Assembly (NCBI GenBank): GCA_963932465.1
Contig: OZ010798.1
Coordinates: 21,214,918-21,278,917, forward strand
Length of the DNA stretch: 64,000 bases
Source of the DNA: Maratus speciosus
Lineage: Eukaryota; Arthropoda; Arachnida; Araneae; Salticidae
Direction: 5' to 3'
Made by a program: the position numbers and the translations under genes. Shown piece after piece: positions 26,611 to 38,090 of the stretch. Each line of letters begins with the position of its first letter. Within the stretch, counting starts at the first letter, position 1. The notes beneath the pieces were generated by a model, which made no database searches, was not told the DNA's origin, and saw nothing but the letters and a program-made list of their open reading frames with translations.

Positions 26611-26643
26611 CTTAAAATGAATCACTTCCTCGGAAGCAAACAT
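26611..26643 (-). CDS. Candidate alternative start exon (copy 2)
   Basis: This is the counterpart of the exon at 12391-12344 inside a duplicated segment. An ATG opens 11 codons (MFASEEVIHFK) to an AAG/GTAAGA donor in phase 0. The upstream ATGs of copy 1 are lost (the first aligned codon is ACG), but the internal ATG, the FASEEVI core and the donor are kept. It could be an alternative start, an old duplicate or a relic. Confidence 0.28.
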
Positions 26644-26996
26644 TTCACTAGACGTAATTAATTCGATGAATCACAATAAACTTCGAAAGCTTTGAAAATA
26701 TATTCAAGCATTCAAAAAAGGCCACAATATAGACTGAGAAAAAGATTTTCCCAAGAACGGTTTTTACTGTGAAACCATTGTTATACATTGTTGTCGAAAA
26801 TATATTGTTACTATAATTTCAATGAAATTAAAATTCATATAAAACAATGAAACATTGTTGCAAACTCAACAATGGGCCTTGCTCTAGAAAATATGGAAGT
26901 GACGTCGATGGCGCAGTCGAATAAAAAGCAATAAATTATAACAATTATTATTTATATCAATATGCGCATGTTTTGCATATTCTCAAATTAAAACAA

Positions 26997-29018
26997 CTAG
27001 CAGGAATGACCGAGCTAAGCTCGGTCAAAATTAGCTTTGTGTTTATCTGGATATATTATTCCCACTTAATCATTCTTGCTGTTTTAGATGCAGTTAGCTT
27101 GACCATGAGCCATAGTGACCAAAATGACCCACTAATCGAATTTTTTCGAACATGCGACCTAACACAATGCTCTTCTCGAGCCTGACAACGATGGAATGCA
27201 AAATTTAGTGAAAATCGTTAGTCGTTTTCTAGATAAAATAAGCTTGACCCACGCTATGCAAAAATAACCCATTAACCGATATTTATTGAACATGTGACCT
27301 ATTCCAATGGTCTTTTTGTACTGTGAAACGGTATAATAAAAATTTTTTTCAAAATCATTTGAACCTTTTTGTTTGTTAGCTTGACCCCGACCCATTATCA
27401 CCAAAATGACCCACTAATAGAATTTTCTTGAGCATGCGACACAGCCCAATGGTTTTATCTTGTCCAGAAACTGTGTAATATAAAATATTGTCAAAATCAT
27501 TTGAGCCGTTTTTTAGACATAGTTAGCTTGATCCTGATCCATTAGGACTTAGAATGACCCACTGACTGAATTTTCTTGAACTCGCGATCCTGCCCAATGG
27601 TCTTATCATGCCCGGAAACGGTATTATACAAAATTTTGTCAAAATGTTTTGTACCGCTTTTTAAATACAATTAGCTTGCCCTGGCCCATTGTGATCCAAA
27701 ATGACCCACTAATCGAATTTTCTTGAACATGCGATCTAGCCCAATGGTCTTCTCGAGTCCGAAAACGATAGAATACAAAATTTAGTCAAAATCGTTTAAG
27801 CCGTTATTTAGATTCAATTAGCTTGACCCTGACCCATTGTGACCCATTGTGACCCACTAATCGATTTTTCTCGAACATGTGACTTAACCCAATGGTCATC
27901 TGATGCCCAGAAACGGTATATTATGAAATTTTGTGAAAATGTCTTGAGCCGATTTTTAGATTCAATTAGCTTGACCCTGACCCATTGTGATCCAAAATGA
28001 CCCACTAATCAAAACATGTGACTCAGCTGAATGGTCATCTCATGCCCAGAAACGGTATATTACAAAATTTTGTGAAAATGTCTTGAGCCGTTTTTTAGAT
28101 ATAATTAGCTTGACCATATGACCCATAATGACAAACAAATCGAATTTTCTCGAACACGGGACCCATACCAATGGTCTTTTCGTGCCCGAAAACGATAGAT
28201 TACAAAATTTCGCCAAAATCGTTAGAGCTGTTATCTAGATAAACATAGCTTGACCCTGACCCATAATGACTCATAATGACCCATTAATCGAATATTCTCG
28301 AGCACGTGACCCATCACAATGGTCTTTTCGTGCCCGAAAACGATAGATTACAAAATTTCGCCAAAATCGTTAGAGCTGTTATCTAGATAAACATAGCTTG
28401 ACCCTGACCCATAATGACTCATAATGACCCATTAATCGAATATTCTCGAGCACGTGACCCATCACAATGGTCTTTTCGTGCCCGAAAACGATAGATTACA
28501 AAATTTCGTCAAAATCGTTAGAGCCGTTATCTAGATAAAGTTAGCTTGACCCACGGTGACCCAAAAATGACCCACTAATCGAATTTTCTCGAACATATGA
28601 CTTAGCCCAATGGTCTTCCTGTAATCTAAAACTGTAGAATATAGAGTTTAGTGAAAATCGTTAGAGCCGTTTTTTAGATAAAAATAGCTTGACCCACAGT
28701 GACCCAAAAAGTACCCACAAATCAAAATTTCTCAAACATGTGACCTAGTCCAATAGTCCTCTCGTACCCGAAAATGGTTGGATACAAAATTTAGTCAAAA
28801 TCGACTGAGCCGTTCTTTATATATATAATTAGCTTGCCCATGACCCATTATGACCCAAAATGACCCACTAATCGAATTTCCTCGAACACGTGACCCAATC
28901 CAATGGTCTTTTCGTGCCCGAAAACGGTAGGGCGCAAAATTTAATCAAAATCATTATAGCCGTTTTCAAGATAAAATTTACACACACACACAATTTTTGC
29001 TCGCATTATAGTATAAGA
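26997..29018 (-). mobile_element. Complete non-autonomous Helitron with ~147-bp repeats
   Basis: On the minus strand it starts A/TCTTATACTATAATGCGAGC and ends with hairpin GACCGAGCTTAGCTCGGTC, a short spacer ATTCCTG and CTAG/T. These are the textbook Helitron features: 5' TC, 3' hairpin then CTRR, insertion between A and T, no target duplication. The 2022-bp body is about 13 tandem copies of a 137-148 bp unit (GACCCA, AATGACCCACTAATCGAAT, CAATGGTCTT), two of them (about 28.2-28.5 kb) nearly identical. No Rep/helicase gene. The unoccupied site is visible in the duplicate segment near 12700-12730. Confidence 0.85.
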
Positions 29019-29098
29019 TTAACAATTAAAGGTATATATAAATATTATACAGACATACATACAATAAATACAATAAACGCAACTGGAGTGAAAAATTA

Positions 29099-29169
29099 GC
29101 CAGAGCCAGGAATCGAACCCGAAACCACAGTATACAAGACTGCTTCTCTAACCACTGAGCTACTCCGGC
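29099..29169 (-). tRNA. tRNA-like gene, anticodon TGT (Thr-type)
   Basis: Minus strand: acceptor GCCGGAG pairs with CTCTGGC (one G-T). Then TA, D arm GCTC..GAGA (one mismatch), anticodon stem GCAGT/ACTGT with loop CTTGTAT (U33 present, anticodon TGT), and T arm with GGTTCGATTCC. A T5 run follows four bases after the end, as for RNA polymerase III termination. It could be a working tRNA-Thr or the head of a tRNA-derived SINE; no A-rich tail is seen. Confidence 0.55.
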
Positions 29170-29609
29170 CTATACCTGGGTCTGCAATTTCTCACTAATA
29201 AACCATGTTGGGGAAGTCACCAGCAGCAGCAGCCTTATATTGTGTTTTAATATATATTGTAGTATGTGTGTTTTATTACAATTAACAATTAGTTCAATAA
29301 AAAGCAATTAACTTTAACAATAAACAAGGAAAATAAATATCTATATCAATATGCACATGTTTTGCGCACTCCCAAATTAAAATAATATTTATATATTTAA
29401 ATAAAGACGCATTTTTTTTACAATAATAAAACTGACAAAACAAATGTAATTTGATTTAAAAAGGCCAATTTTTTTTTTTTTTTTTTTTTTTTTTTCTTTT
29501 AAGGAAAGCTGGTTTAAAGTTTATACTTTTTTCTTTTCAATTTCTTCTGTTTGTCTTTTAATTATGTAAAAACAAATTTTATATTTATTGTTATCAAACT
29601 TTACAAAAC

Positions 29610-30893
29610 TTTACAAAAGTTCAAATTGGGGGAAGTAATAAAGACTATTGGCCCACATATTTACAGATTATTAAACTTTACAAATATTTTTTAGGAAAAA
29701 TATAGAGGGGCTAACTAAGTTACTTGAAAAAAATATATTTTCTTTCTATAGCGTGTGGGGTATCGTGTGAAAGCTTTCGTAAAGCTGAACAACATTTAAT
29801 TTTAGACATTATATTTTCAGAGATATCATCAAAAATGTAGTGCAAAAATATGTCTACCACCCCACCTATTTCCGAGTCTACTGAATCTAAAATTATGAAA
29901 AATTAAAGGTAGTAGATGTAAGTTTAAACCTTGCAGGAAAATTATAGCGATTATCCTAGTTCACACAGTTTTTGAGAAAAACGCATTTTTCCGTTACACT
30001 CAAATTTCGATTTGTGGGCATTCAGCAAAAGTATTGAGGAGCGCTGGAGGTACCTGTCGTAGCAGAAGTATAAAAGCATTGTTGATAATGATTTTTGAAA
30101 AAAAAAATCGTCTATAATTAGCCGAGATATTAACCGTTAAAGACACGGACAGTTTGGACATACATAATGACGGGGGCGGCGTACTGTATGTACCACCGCC
30201 TTTTAAAGCATAGATAAAAACTTTTAATGATACATTTGTGTAATACAATGTCCAGTAGCAGTATAAAAGCAATAAACGTCAAATTGTTAAAAACAGACTA
30301 ATTTAATTAGAATTAATCACATAAATACTATGGGATTCGTGACTAGTTTGCATTAAGTAGATCTCTCAATACGCCTCCCGTGTCTTTAAAAGTTAATTAA
30401 AACCTATCTGGGAAAACTCGGCACGGACCAAAGCGGCATAGCTACTTTGCGACCTCTTTTCGAAGCGGGCTTTAGCAATATGCCAAGTTTAAACTTTGAA
30501 CAAGAGTTTTGTTGTAGCTGCACTGTATAAAGAAAAGATTATTATGACACTGAATTTAGTTTTATGAAATGCCAAATGATGTTTAAATATGCACTACTTT
30601 TATTGTCAGCGCCGAATTAAGTTCATCATAAACAGATTGGGATAAGATTTAAATAAGATTTATACAGAATAACAATGTTTTATATTACTTATTCTTCATA
30701 TCTCTTTGAACTTTTACTGTATACCCATTCCTACTTTTCTAGTATATATACAGCTATACCAAACCCAACGTTGTATAGTTTTTTACAATGTCTTATTTTT
30801 CTTTTAGTAACGATGTTTTTTAATAATGCAATTAATAATTCATGTATTTATTATACGGAACCCTCTGAGTGCGAATAATACTCGCACTTGACC
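29610..30893 (+). mobile_element. 5'-truncated copy of the AGGGTTCCGTA element
   Basis: Matches 14720-16968 from AGTTCAAATTGGGGGAAGTA to the same CTCGCACTTGACCG end, with an internal deletion making it shorter. Coding capacity is absent. Confidence 0.6.
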
Positions 30894-30989
30894 GTTTATT
30901 TTTTTCTTCAAATGAGACATTCTTTGAAGTTTCAACGTGCAATATAATTAAATTAAAGGACTGTTACGTCTTGAAATTTAACATCGCAT

Positions 30990-31273
30990 ATATAATAAAA
31001 AGGTTTACTTAAAGTCGCATATTATAGACAAAAGACTTTCAAACCATTAAAAAAAATTTTCTAAAGTCTAAAAAGGTTTCAGTTCAGGAGACAGGTTTCA
31101 GCCACTCTGTGGCCATCATCAGGGTCCTACTTCAGTACCGAACGACCAATATTTATAGTTCGTAAAACTTTTACGAACTTTTTTTTAGACTTTTAAAATT
31201 TTATTTTCAATGTTTTAAAAGATTTTACTTTTTGAGTTTAATATACGTCTTTAAGTAAATCTTTTTATTATAT
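30990..31273. mobile_element. Small TIR element with a hairpin core
   Basis: Ends of about 40 bp are inverted copies (left ATAATAAAAAGGTTTACTTA; the right end holds the inverse with few changes). The minus strand of the interior carries CTGATGATGGCCACAGAGTG followed by GCTGAAACC, a stable GGCCAC/GTGGCT hairpin with a CTGATGA...GAAA outline. No coding capacity. Confidence 0.55.
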
Positions 31274-32623
31274 ACGTGATGCATTATAATTTTTTTTAGA
31301 CAGAAAAAATAAAACATCATTCTTTTTCTTTCTTTAAGAAATAAAATATAAGAAATAAAAATATAAGTTGATATTAGTATCAGCGCAAGTATGATTTCAT
31401 CAAAATTTCGAGACTAAATTCTTATGGATTTTTAAGCGAAATACAATTATATGCATTCATACTCTAAGACTGCTTGTGGAATCTTTTTACTATAAGATGT
31501 CCGCTCCATACCTCATTGTCTCATAGTTTGATGAATTCTCAAAAAATTTCAGCTCATTAAATATATTCTATCTAAATCCTTTTTTTTATGTGAATTTCGT
31601 AATAATGTTAGCAGTAATGAGTTTGAACAATTATTTAATCTCATAAATATTTCTTTAATAATCTAATTTTTACAATTTTTTTAAAAAAGAAACGTTGAGC
31701 GATAACAAAAATAATTTTTGAGTTGCTACACATCTGGTTGTTTACGAATGGGAATGTACTGAAGATATATGACAGCTGTTGCTGAATATTGATTGATTTA
31801 CTTAGAAAGAAAATATGAACAGTGAATCATTGTCACACTAACACAAACTGTGCCTGATCACATAAATGAGTTCTTGAATTGTCTCCCGATCTTTTTGGTG
31901 AATGGTTATATTTGTCTTCAAATTAGATTGCACAAACCCCAGCCAGATGCAATGTTCATCTACAGTATTTTACCAATAAGAAAGAGAATTTCATAATTTG
32001 CGTCACATTGTCTAAAAATAATATACTTGTACAGCATAATGTTGAGAGATTCCATTGGAATGTAAAGACCTTAGTGTTACATATCTTAACTGAATTTGCA
32101 TAAACTTTACCAATGACATTTCACGTGGTACAGTATGATTGAAAACTTATATATTGACAGGGAATAACTTTTATGGAACAGTGTTTAGAAAACTTTAAAA
32201 AAAAATAATATTCCGCCATGAGAACACGAATGACCTCTTTTAATGCCATGGAAATTTATTATGAAATCTCTGATTCAAATAATTCGATACAGTCGATTCG
32301 AGTACTATCTAGATGTTTTATTGTTTCTTTGGTGTTTATTATCTAATTATCATGAGCTACATTTCATATTGTGTTTTTGGTATATATTATCTGTTTCCAA
32401 CAAAATAAAGTGAATAATGCTACCATTTGGTTGTTGATATTTTGAATGTACTTCTACAGAACTCTGCTGGTGACTGAAACTTTTATTCTTTTCATTCCTG
32501 GGAAAATTTATATTTTATTTAGTAAATTTTTCATTTATGGAAATTTTAATGTGTTTTGAAAGATCTTTAAAGAATTTAATTATATTAATATATTAGATGT
32601 AAATTTCCAACTGGGCGAAAAAT

Positions 32624-32696
32624 GTCCGGACCAGGATTCGAACCCGGGACCTCCTGGCTGAAGCCGCCAGTGCTCTGCCATCTGAGCTATCCCGGA
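32624..32696 (-). tRNA. tRNA-like sequence, left arm (likely pseudogene)
   Basis: Reads GGGATAGCTCAGATGGCAGA, an anticodon arm CTGGC/GCCAG with loop GGCTTCA, and T arm GGGTTCGAATCC. The D stem GCTC/GAGC is perfect. The loop lacks U33 and the acceptor is off register by one base, so a working tRNA is doubtful. Confidence 0.4.
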
Positions 32697-32835
32697 TGAT
32701 TCTGGTCGAACTTTTTCACCCAGCTAACCTTGAAGATTACAGCATCTGGTCTGAAACCTGGTTCAGCTCAACAGAATAAATCTCAGGTAATGGAACTCCA
32801 GAAATCGCTCTGGGTGAAAAAGTTTGACCAGAATC

Positions 32836-32908
32836 GTCCGGGATAGCTCAGATGGCAAGCACTGGCGGCTTCAGCCAGGAGGTCCCGGGTTCGAATCCTG
32901 GTCCGGAC
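32836..32908 (+). tRNA. tRNA-like sequence, right arm (likely pseudogene)
   Basis: Same as the left copy but one base is lost in the D arm (GGCAAGC for GGCAGAGC). The acceptor GTCCGGG/TCCGGAC pairs over seven positions. TTTTT follows closely. Confidence 0.4.
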
Positions 32909-33860
32909 ATTTTTCGCCAAGTTGGAAATTTACATCTAATATGATTTGTTTACCAATTAGAATAATTGTGTGAAAATTAATCTAGTATATTAATATAATT
33001 TGATATTTAAAATTTGAAATTAATAATTTTGGAAGAATTAAAATCTGAAACATGAATTTTCTTTGCTCATACAATGCAATACTGAACAAAATTTTAATAC
33101 CACTATACTTCAACGGTCTGTTTTGATTTGTTGGAATTGCGATATTTAATTATATGTTGGGTAACTGGATTTTTGGTGAATTAACCCTCCGAGCGTCTTG
33201 AAAAAGGGTAAAATTGTAACGTTGTTTTCTTTGCATTTTGTTTTAAATGCTAAGAAAATATGATTATTTCAACATTATAATAAAAACTTAATTACAAATA
33301 TTAATGTAATCCTTGAGAGTATTAATCATTCTTCAATCTATTTAAAATTTATTAAATCTATAGAATTATATTATCTTAAATATTGCTTGTATTGCTGTGA
33401 AAACTGGAGCTTAGTGAACGGAATAATACGCCCCAAACACTTAGAGGGTTAAAAAATTAAATAAATTAAATATATACATAATTAATTTAATCGGCGTCCT
33501 CTCACCCTTCGGATAAATGAACACGAAGATGTTCTTTTGTATTTTTTTACTGGTTGGTTAAATTTTTGCATTTAGCTCTATTACATTGTTAGTAATTAGT
33601 TTTAATATTTAACTCTATGTTGGTCTTCCTCCGTCCCCCTGGCGTTAATGTGAATATGCTCTTTATAATTGTTCTGGATAATGTTAATCGATTTGAATTT
33701 AAACTAAGTTAATCTAAAGTTCGCCTTCCAACATACTTATAAATCTTCATTAAGTTTTTATATGCTCTCCCTCTCTGCTTTCTCCAACAAGAATTCGAAA
33801 TCCTTTTGGCACTTGTTCCTGCTTTGGAGCATACTAATTTGTGCACTGATATTTTGAGTA

Positions 33861-35790
33861 GGGGAGACCGGGGCTAGTAGGCGCAGTTTTTAGTTATTGA
33901 TTTTTATAAATTTTTTGTTTAAGTTTTTTATGAAACTTTAACTGTACTTTTAAAGAACAGGCAGAATCACCCAACCGGAGCACCCACCAAATTTGGCATA
34001 GGTTCTATTGCTCCGGCGGAAAACCCTATGCACCACCAAGAAAAACCACCGCTAAGAAAACAGGCCCAGAAAAACCAGACGGCAAATAATTAAACTTTGA
34101 CTAACGTTCAGTAGTGAGACTCTCACTAGAAATAAAATCTACATACATAAGGTTACATAATTTGTAAACCAAAATAAAATTTAAACAAAGAACGAGGACA
34201 CCTCTCGTTAAACACCAACAGAACCAAAATAAAAATATCACAGATGTTCAAGTCTCTGACTTGAAAACTTATACAAAGCTGGAATCCCACATTGAACTAA
34301 ATTATAAATTAAATTGACCTGCAAATATACAAATTGCATTAGACTAAAATAAACGAGTCCATCGCCAAAGTCCTACAAAATAATTGTTCGTATCATAGTT
34401 CCTAAGAAGGACACCACGTACACTCTGAAACACAAAGTCTGTAGAAAGTAGTCCGAAATGTTCGTAAAAAGACATAATAATGTTATTAAAAAGTTTTTAA
34501 AAGACCATCCTATGTAGCCGCACAACATGCCAATCACTGTTAGCACCGAAGATAAAAAGATAGTTCCGACCAGCAGACCAAGTATTTCAATGTCACAATA
34601 AGGGCACAGCTTTATAGTACTTTCACCAGCTTGCAATAAGAACCACAAGAAGTAGACGTTCAAAACACATATTTAATAAATGAAAAATTCTTATTTAGCT
34701 TGTTATAGATATTTCGTAACTTATTATAGTTCCCACGACAGGCGAGAACTCTTCTGATATTCCATGCCATTGGACGGTTCCTAATAAAATCAAATTTCTC
34801 GGCAGACACTTGGCATGAGTCAAATAAAAAATGACGAACATCGCCCTTAGTACCACAACTGCACTTATCACTCTCTGCTTTTCCCATTTTTTTAGGATAT
34901 GCCGGAAAGGCTTTAAAGAACAGGCATTGGGCTATAAATACCCGGAGTTTTGAGTTTGTATCTTATGTAGTTTATGATTAGCGGAAGCCTAAAGTAAAAG
35001 AAAAATTGTGCGCCAACCTACCCCGTCACGGGGCAAGTTGCCTATACCTATGGGGTATGCTGGCACACGCTTTATAAAAATTTAAATGAAACGCAAATAA
35101 AACACGCAGTTAAGAGAAATCAATTTCATTATTACCAGTAAGTTTAAACAAATGCGTTATCGCCGTACAATGTAAATTCTAAATTATACAGACATAAAAA
35201 TAATGAATAAAACTTTAACATTGAGTAACTTATATTCTACTCCATATCATCATCAGAGTTACAGTTGTCAAAGATAAAAAATCGAATGTCTCCGTTTGGG
35301 CAAGCCTCGTGTGCCCAAAATCTTGCATTGCAACCACTTTCTCGGTGTTTGCTGTTTTTCAAGCTACCAGCACACACCAGACACCGAGCCAACTTGCCCC
35401 GTGTTCAATGCGCCTACTAGCCTCATAATAAATTTCTTCACAAAAGGTACATGTAACCATCTAAGCATAAATAATCCAAGTAAATCACATATGGGGTAGG
35501 TACAGTTAATCATAGACTAAGAAAAACTGCACAAGTTAAATCGCAATTATTAAGATAAGTATTAGAAATTAGAATAAGAATGAAGCAACAAAAAATTACT
35601 TATGAGTGCAAAAAACAGAAAAATCGAATAAATGTCCACTGCACGTAGGTAACGCTGCAAAACTGCAATGAGGATTGAAAAAAGCAAGGAGAAAGGTTCT
35701 TTGTGACTGCTTGCGCAATCTATCCACAAACAGGCGATTTATGAGGCCTGCGCCTACTTACCCATGTAGCCAACTAGCCCCGGTCTCCCT
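33861..35790. mobile_element. TA-flanked terminal-inverted-repeat element (about 1.9 kb)
   Basis: The left end GGGGAGACCGGGGCTAGTAG and the right end, read inverted (AGGGAGACCGGGGCTAGTTG), match closely, and both sides carry a TA. This is the pattern of Tc1/mariner-like DNA transposons. The interior has further copies of the TTGCCCCGTG-type motif (about 35025-35045 and 35390-35410) and a non-LTR fragment. No intact transposase frame is visible, so it is non-autonomous. A GC-richer stretch at 33960-34090 reads as short coding-like frames in two phases and I could not assign it. Confidence 0.65.
34660..34967 (-). pseudogene. C-terminal fragment of a non-LTR retrotransposon polyprotein
   Basis: The minus-strand frame reads RVFIAQCLFFKAFPAYPKKM, then KCSCGTKGDVRHFLFDSC. 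A C.CG...(9-10)..H.LF.C knuckle following a tract of this kind is typical of the C-terminal end of Jockey-like non-LTR elements. The frame is open for about 100 codons, with a stop just upstream at about 34968, and reverse transcriptase motifs are absent, so it is a fragment. It lies inside the TA-flanked element 33861-35790. Family assignment is by motif resemblance only. Confidence 0.5.
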
Positions 35791-35855
35791 TATAATGTAG
35801 ATTTAAGGCCATTGAACCCTTTGTTGCGATCCAAAATTCGGTTTGAAAGTGAAGA

Positions 35856-35857
<2 letters not shown>

Positions 35858-35910
<53 letters not shown>

Positions 35911-35913
35911 TTG
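35858..35913. repeat. (ATT)n microsatellite
   Basis: A pure TTA/ATT run of about 19 units immediately right of the TA-flanked element. A similar mixed ATC/ATT run lies at 53099-53158. Confidence 0.85.
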
Positions 35914-36243
35914 TCTCGTAAATATAACTTGTTGTTTAATCCAAGTTTTGCACTTAGCTGAACTACGTTGTTAACTTAACTATATTTTTTTTTCTTTTTA
36001 GTAAATAATATTATATGAATAAGAATTTGCCCCTTCTTTTGTGTTTTTCTTTATTTTTATATTGTATAAAATTATTCCACCTACATCAAAATTTGACCTC
36101 GGCTGATTTCAACATTGTTTGCAATAGTAATATTTCTAACTAACCCTTACTGCGCCATTGTGTAACGTGTGCGGCTGTGTGAATATGTGCGACATTACAG
36201 AAATTATGTCTTCTCATTTGCCCGTTCTAAATTTTTCTTTTAA

Positions 36244-36636
36244 GGTAACTCTCAAATCCCTTGGTCAACAACATGAAACTTTCTGACTTATTTTTTAATG
36301 ACAAGTCGTAAAATTGGCAAGTCTGACTATTAAAGCGATTTGTAACCAAAATGAGGTTTCCATTTTTTGTTTCATAAATTACTTATCGAGTTATAAGCAA
36401 TTGTGGTAACGTGATGACCGGTATTTCTCCTTTCTTGCAGTCTTGCGTCGAAAATTCGGCTGAAAACGTCGACTTCGATAGTACTTTTGAAAATTTTTTT
36501 GCCTTTGCAAAAAAATATAAAACGTCTTCTTATTACAAAGTTTCTGAATAATAACACCTGTCAATTCCATGTGTTTTCGAACAAGAATGAATTTAAAATT
36601 GTATCAGAAAGTACCCCTTTGGATTTGAGAACAGTC
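36244..36636 (-). mobile_element. TTAA-family MITE (393 bp)
   Basis: Flanked by TTAA at 36240-36243 and 36637-36640, with ends GGTAACTCTCAAATCCC and GGATTTGAGAACAGTC. The interior follows the family (for example GTGATGACC and AAAATTCGG near the middle) but is more diverged than the 41932 copy. Confidence 0.7.
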
Positions 36637-37099
36637 TTAAGCCAAAGCATCCCCCCGCTTCCTGCAAATATTCTTAATACACGGAAAAAATTCTGCTACT
36701 GGCATCTAGAAAATAAATTGTGGCTCTAGAAAAAAAATGTTCCATGTCATCCTTATAAATTCCAGTTCCTTTTTCTAGAGAGTTCTAGTTATCCCTATTG
36801 AAATTCAAGGGCGTTTTCTCATATGGTCCTGGTCAAACTCATTTAGAAATCTCTGCCAATAAATGGGAACACAACAAGTGAGTTTTAGTAGCTATAATTC
36901 TAGTTTATCAATTAATTCTAGAAATCAAGTGATCATTTCTTGCCATTCAAGCGATTCATAATTTAATGTATCGTTTCATCACCTAGAAACTATAGATTAG
37001 AAATTCTCGATCCTTTCGTCTATTCAGTCTATTTGCTTACCTTATTGGCATAGCTCGTAAATCTATATTTCTAAGTAAATAAATAAATAGAAATGCTTA

Positions 37100-38090
37100 A
37101 TTCTTCTTTAAAAAGTTAAAGTTAAACTTACACTATGGGCAAACTACTTAAAAGATGAGACAATATTTAAAAAAAGATATTAAATTACTTTAATATCCTT
37201 AGTACTTTCAACTATAAAAACATAGCCTTCGTCAGAGAAATACAAGAAATTCTACCGTTATTAACGTCTTATTTTCAAAATTCAAGTAGATTGTGTCGAA
37301 AGGAGTGAAAGTGGAAGTCAATTGTTAGATCCAGAAAACATTGTGAAAATAAAACATGGATATAAGGCAGTGGAATGTTACTCGTTTTATGATTCTTTAA
37401 GGGTGTATTCCGATCCAAACTGCTTATTTTCTGATTTATTTTTAAATTCATTTTTGCTTTCAAACGCATCAAACTGGCAAATTCTCTTATTTGGAAACTA
37501 CATAAAGTGCCGTGCTTGTCGATTTTTTGATAAATGCAGAAAATATTGTAAAAAAATGCTGTCAAAGGTGACGTTTTGAACAGAGTTTTCCGAAACGGGA
37601 AATCTGGGAATGAAAAAGATGGTCTACTAAGAAAATAATTGTTTAAAACGCAAATTCTAATTAATTGAGCGAAAAATGAAATCACACGGCCTCTTCTACA
37701 TCACTTCAAAAATCATCTCAGCCAGTTTCATGTTTTTACTTTTAAAAATGAGTCTGAAAATGTCTCGGAAAGTTTCGAGCTGCTGAGGGTGGAAAAATAT
37801 TTTTCCGAATACACCCTTAAGAAAACTGAGCCAAATTCTGGGTATGTTGTAGGATTAAATGTCATTACAAACATAATCAATAGAAATTGTTACTAAAGAA
37901 AATACTGTTAAAATAAAATAATATAAATGTCATTACGAACAGAATCAATAAAAATTATTACTAAAGAAAATACTGTTTGTAATGACGTTTTATCCTACAC
38001 CATACCCAGAATTTGGCTCAGTTTGCTTAAAGAATCATAAAACGAGTAACATTCCACTGCCTTATATCCATGTTTTATTTTAGTATATAT
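37100..38090. repeat. Foldback element with nested MITE
   Basis: The outer arms (ATGGATATAAGGCAGTGGAA at about 37355 and its inverse at about 38060) and the inner arms (CCAAATTCTGGGTATG against CATACCCAGAATTTGG) form a palindrome. It is a relative of 42860-43455. The right arm is cut short by a TA run. Confidence 0.6.
37401..37816 (+). mobile_element. Second TTAA-type MITE nested in a foldback
   Basis: TTAA at 37397-37400 and 37817-37820. The ends GGGTGTATTCCGA and CCGAATACACCC are inverted repeats. It is inserted in the middle of a foldback element whose arms flank it at 37347-37400 and 38032-38083, so it is the younger insertion. Confidence 0.8.

Larger units (their letters stand above)
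24290..29420. repeat. Duplicated intron segment, copy 2 (enlarged by insertions)
   Basis: Same landmarks as 11190-13020 with three insertions between them (25047-25447, about 25490-26112 and 26997-29018) and a tRNA-like gene at 29099-29169 that is absent from copy 1. Confidence 0.68.
32590..32942. repeat. Inverted repeat carrying two tRNA-like sequences
   Basis: Left arm 32590-32723 and right arm 32810-32942 are near-perfect inverses with an 86-bp spacer. Each arm carries one tRNA-like unit, and the two are transcribed towards or away from each other symmetrically. Flanking AATTTCC/GGAAATT and ATATTAGATG/CATCTAATAT belong to the arms. Confidence 0.75.
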
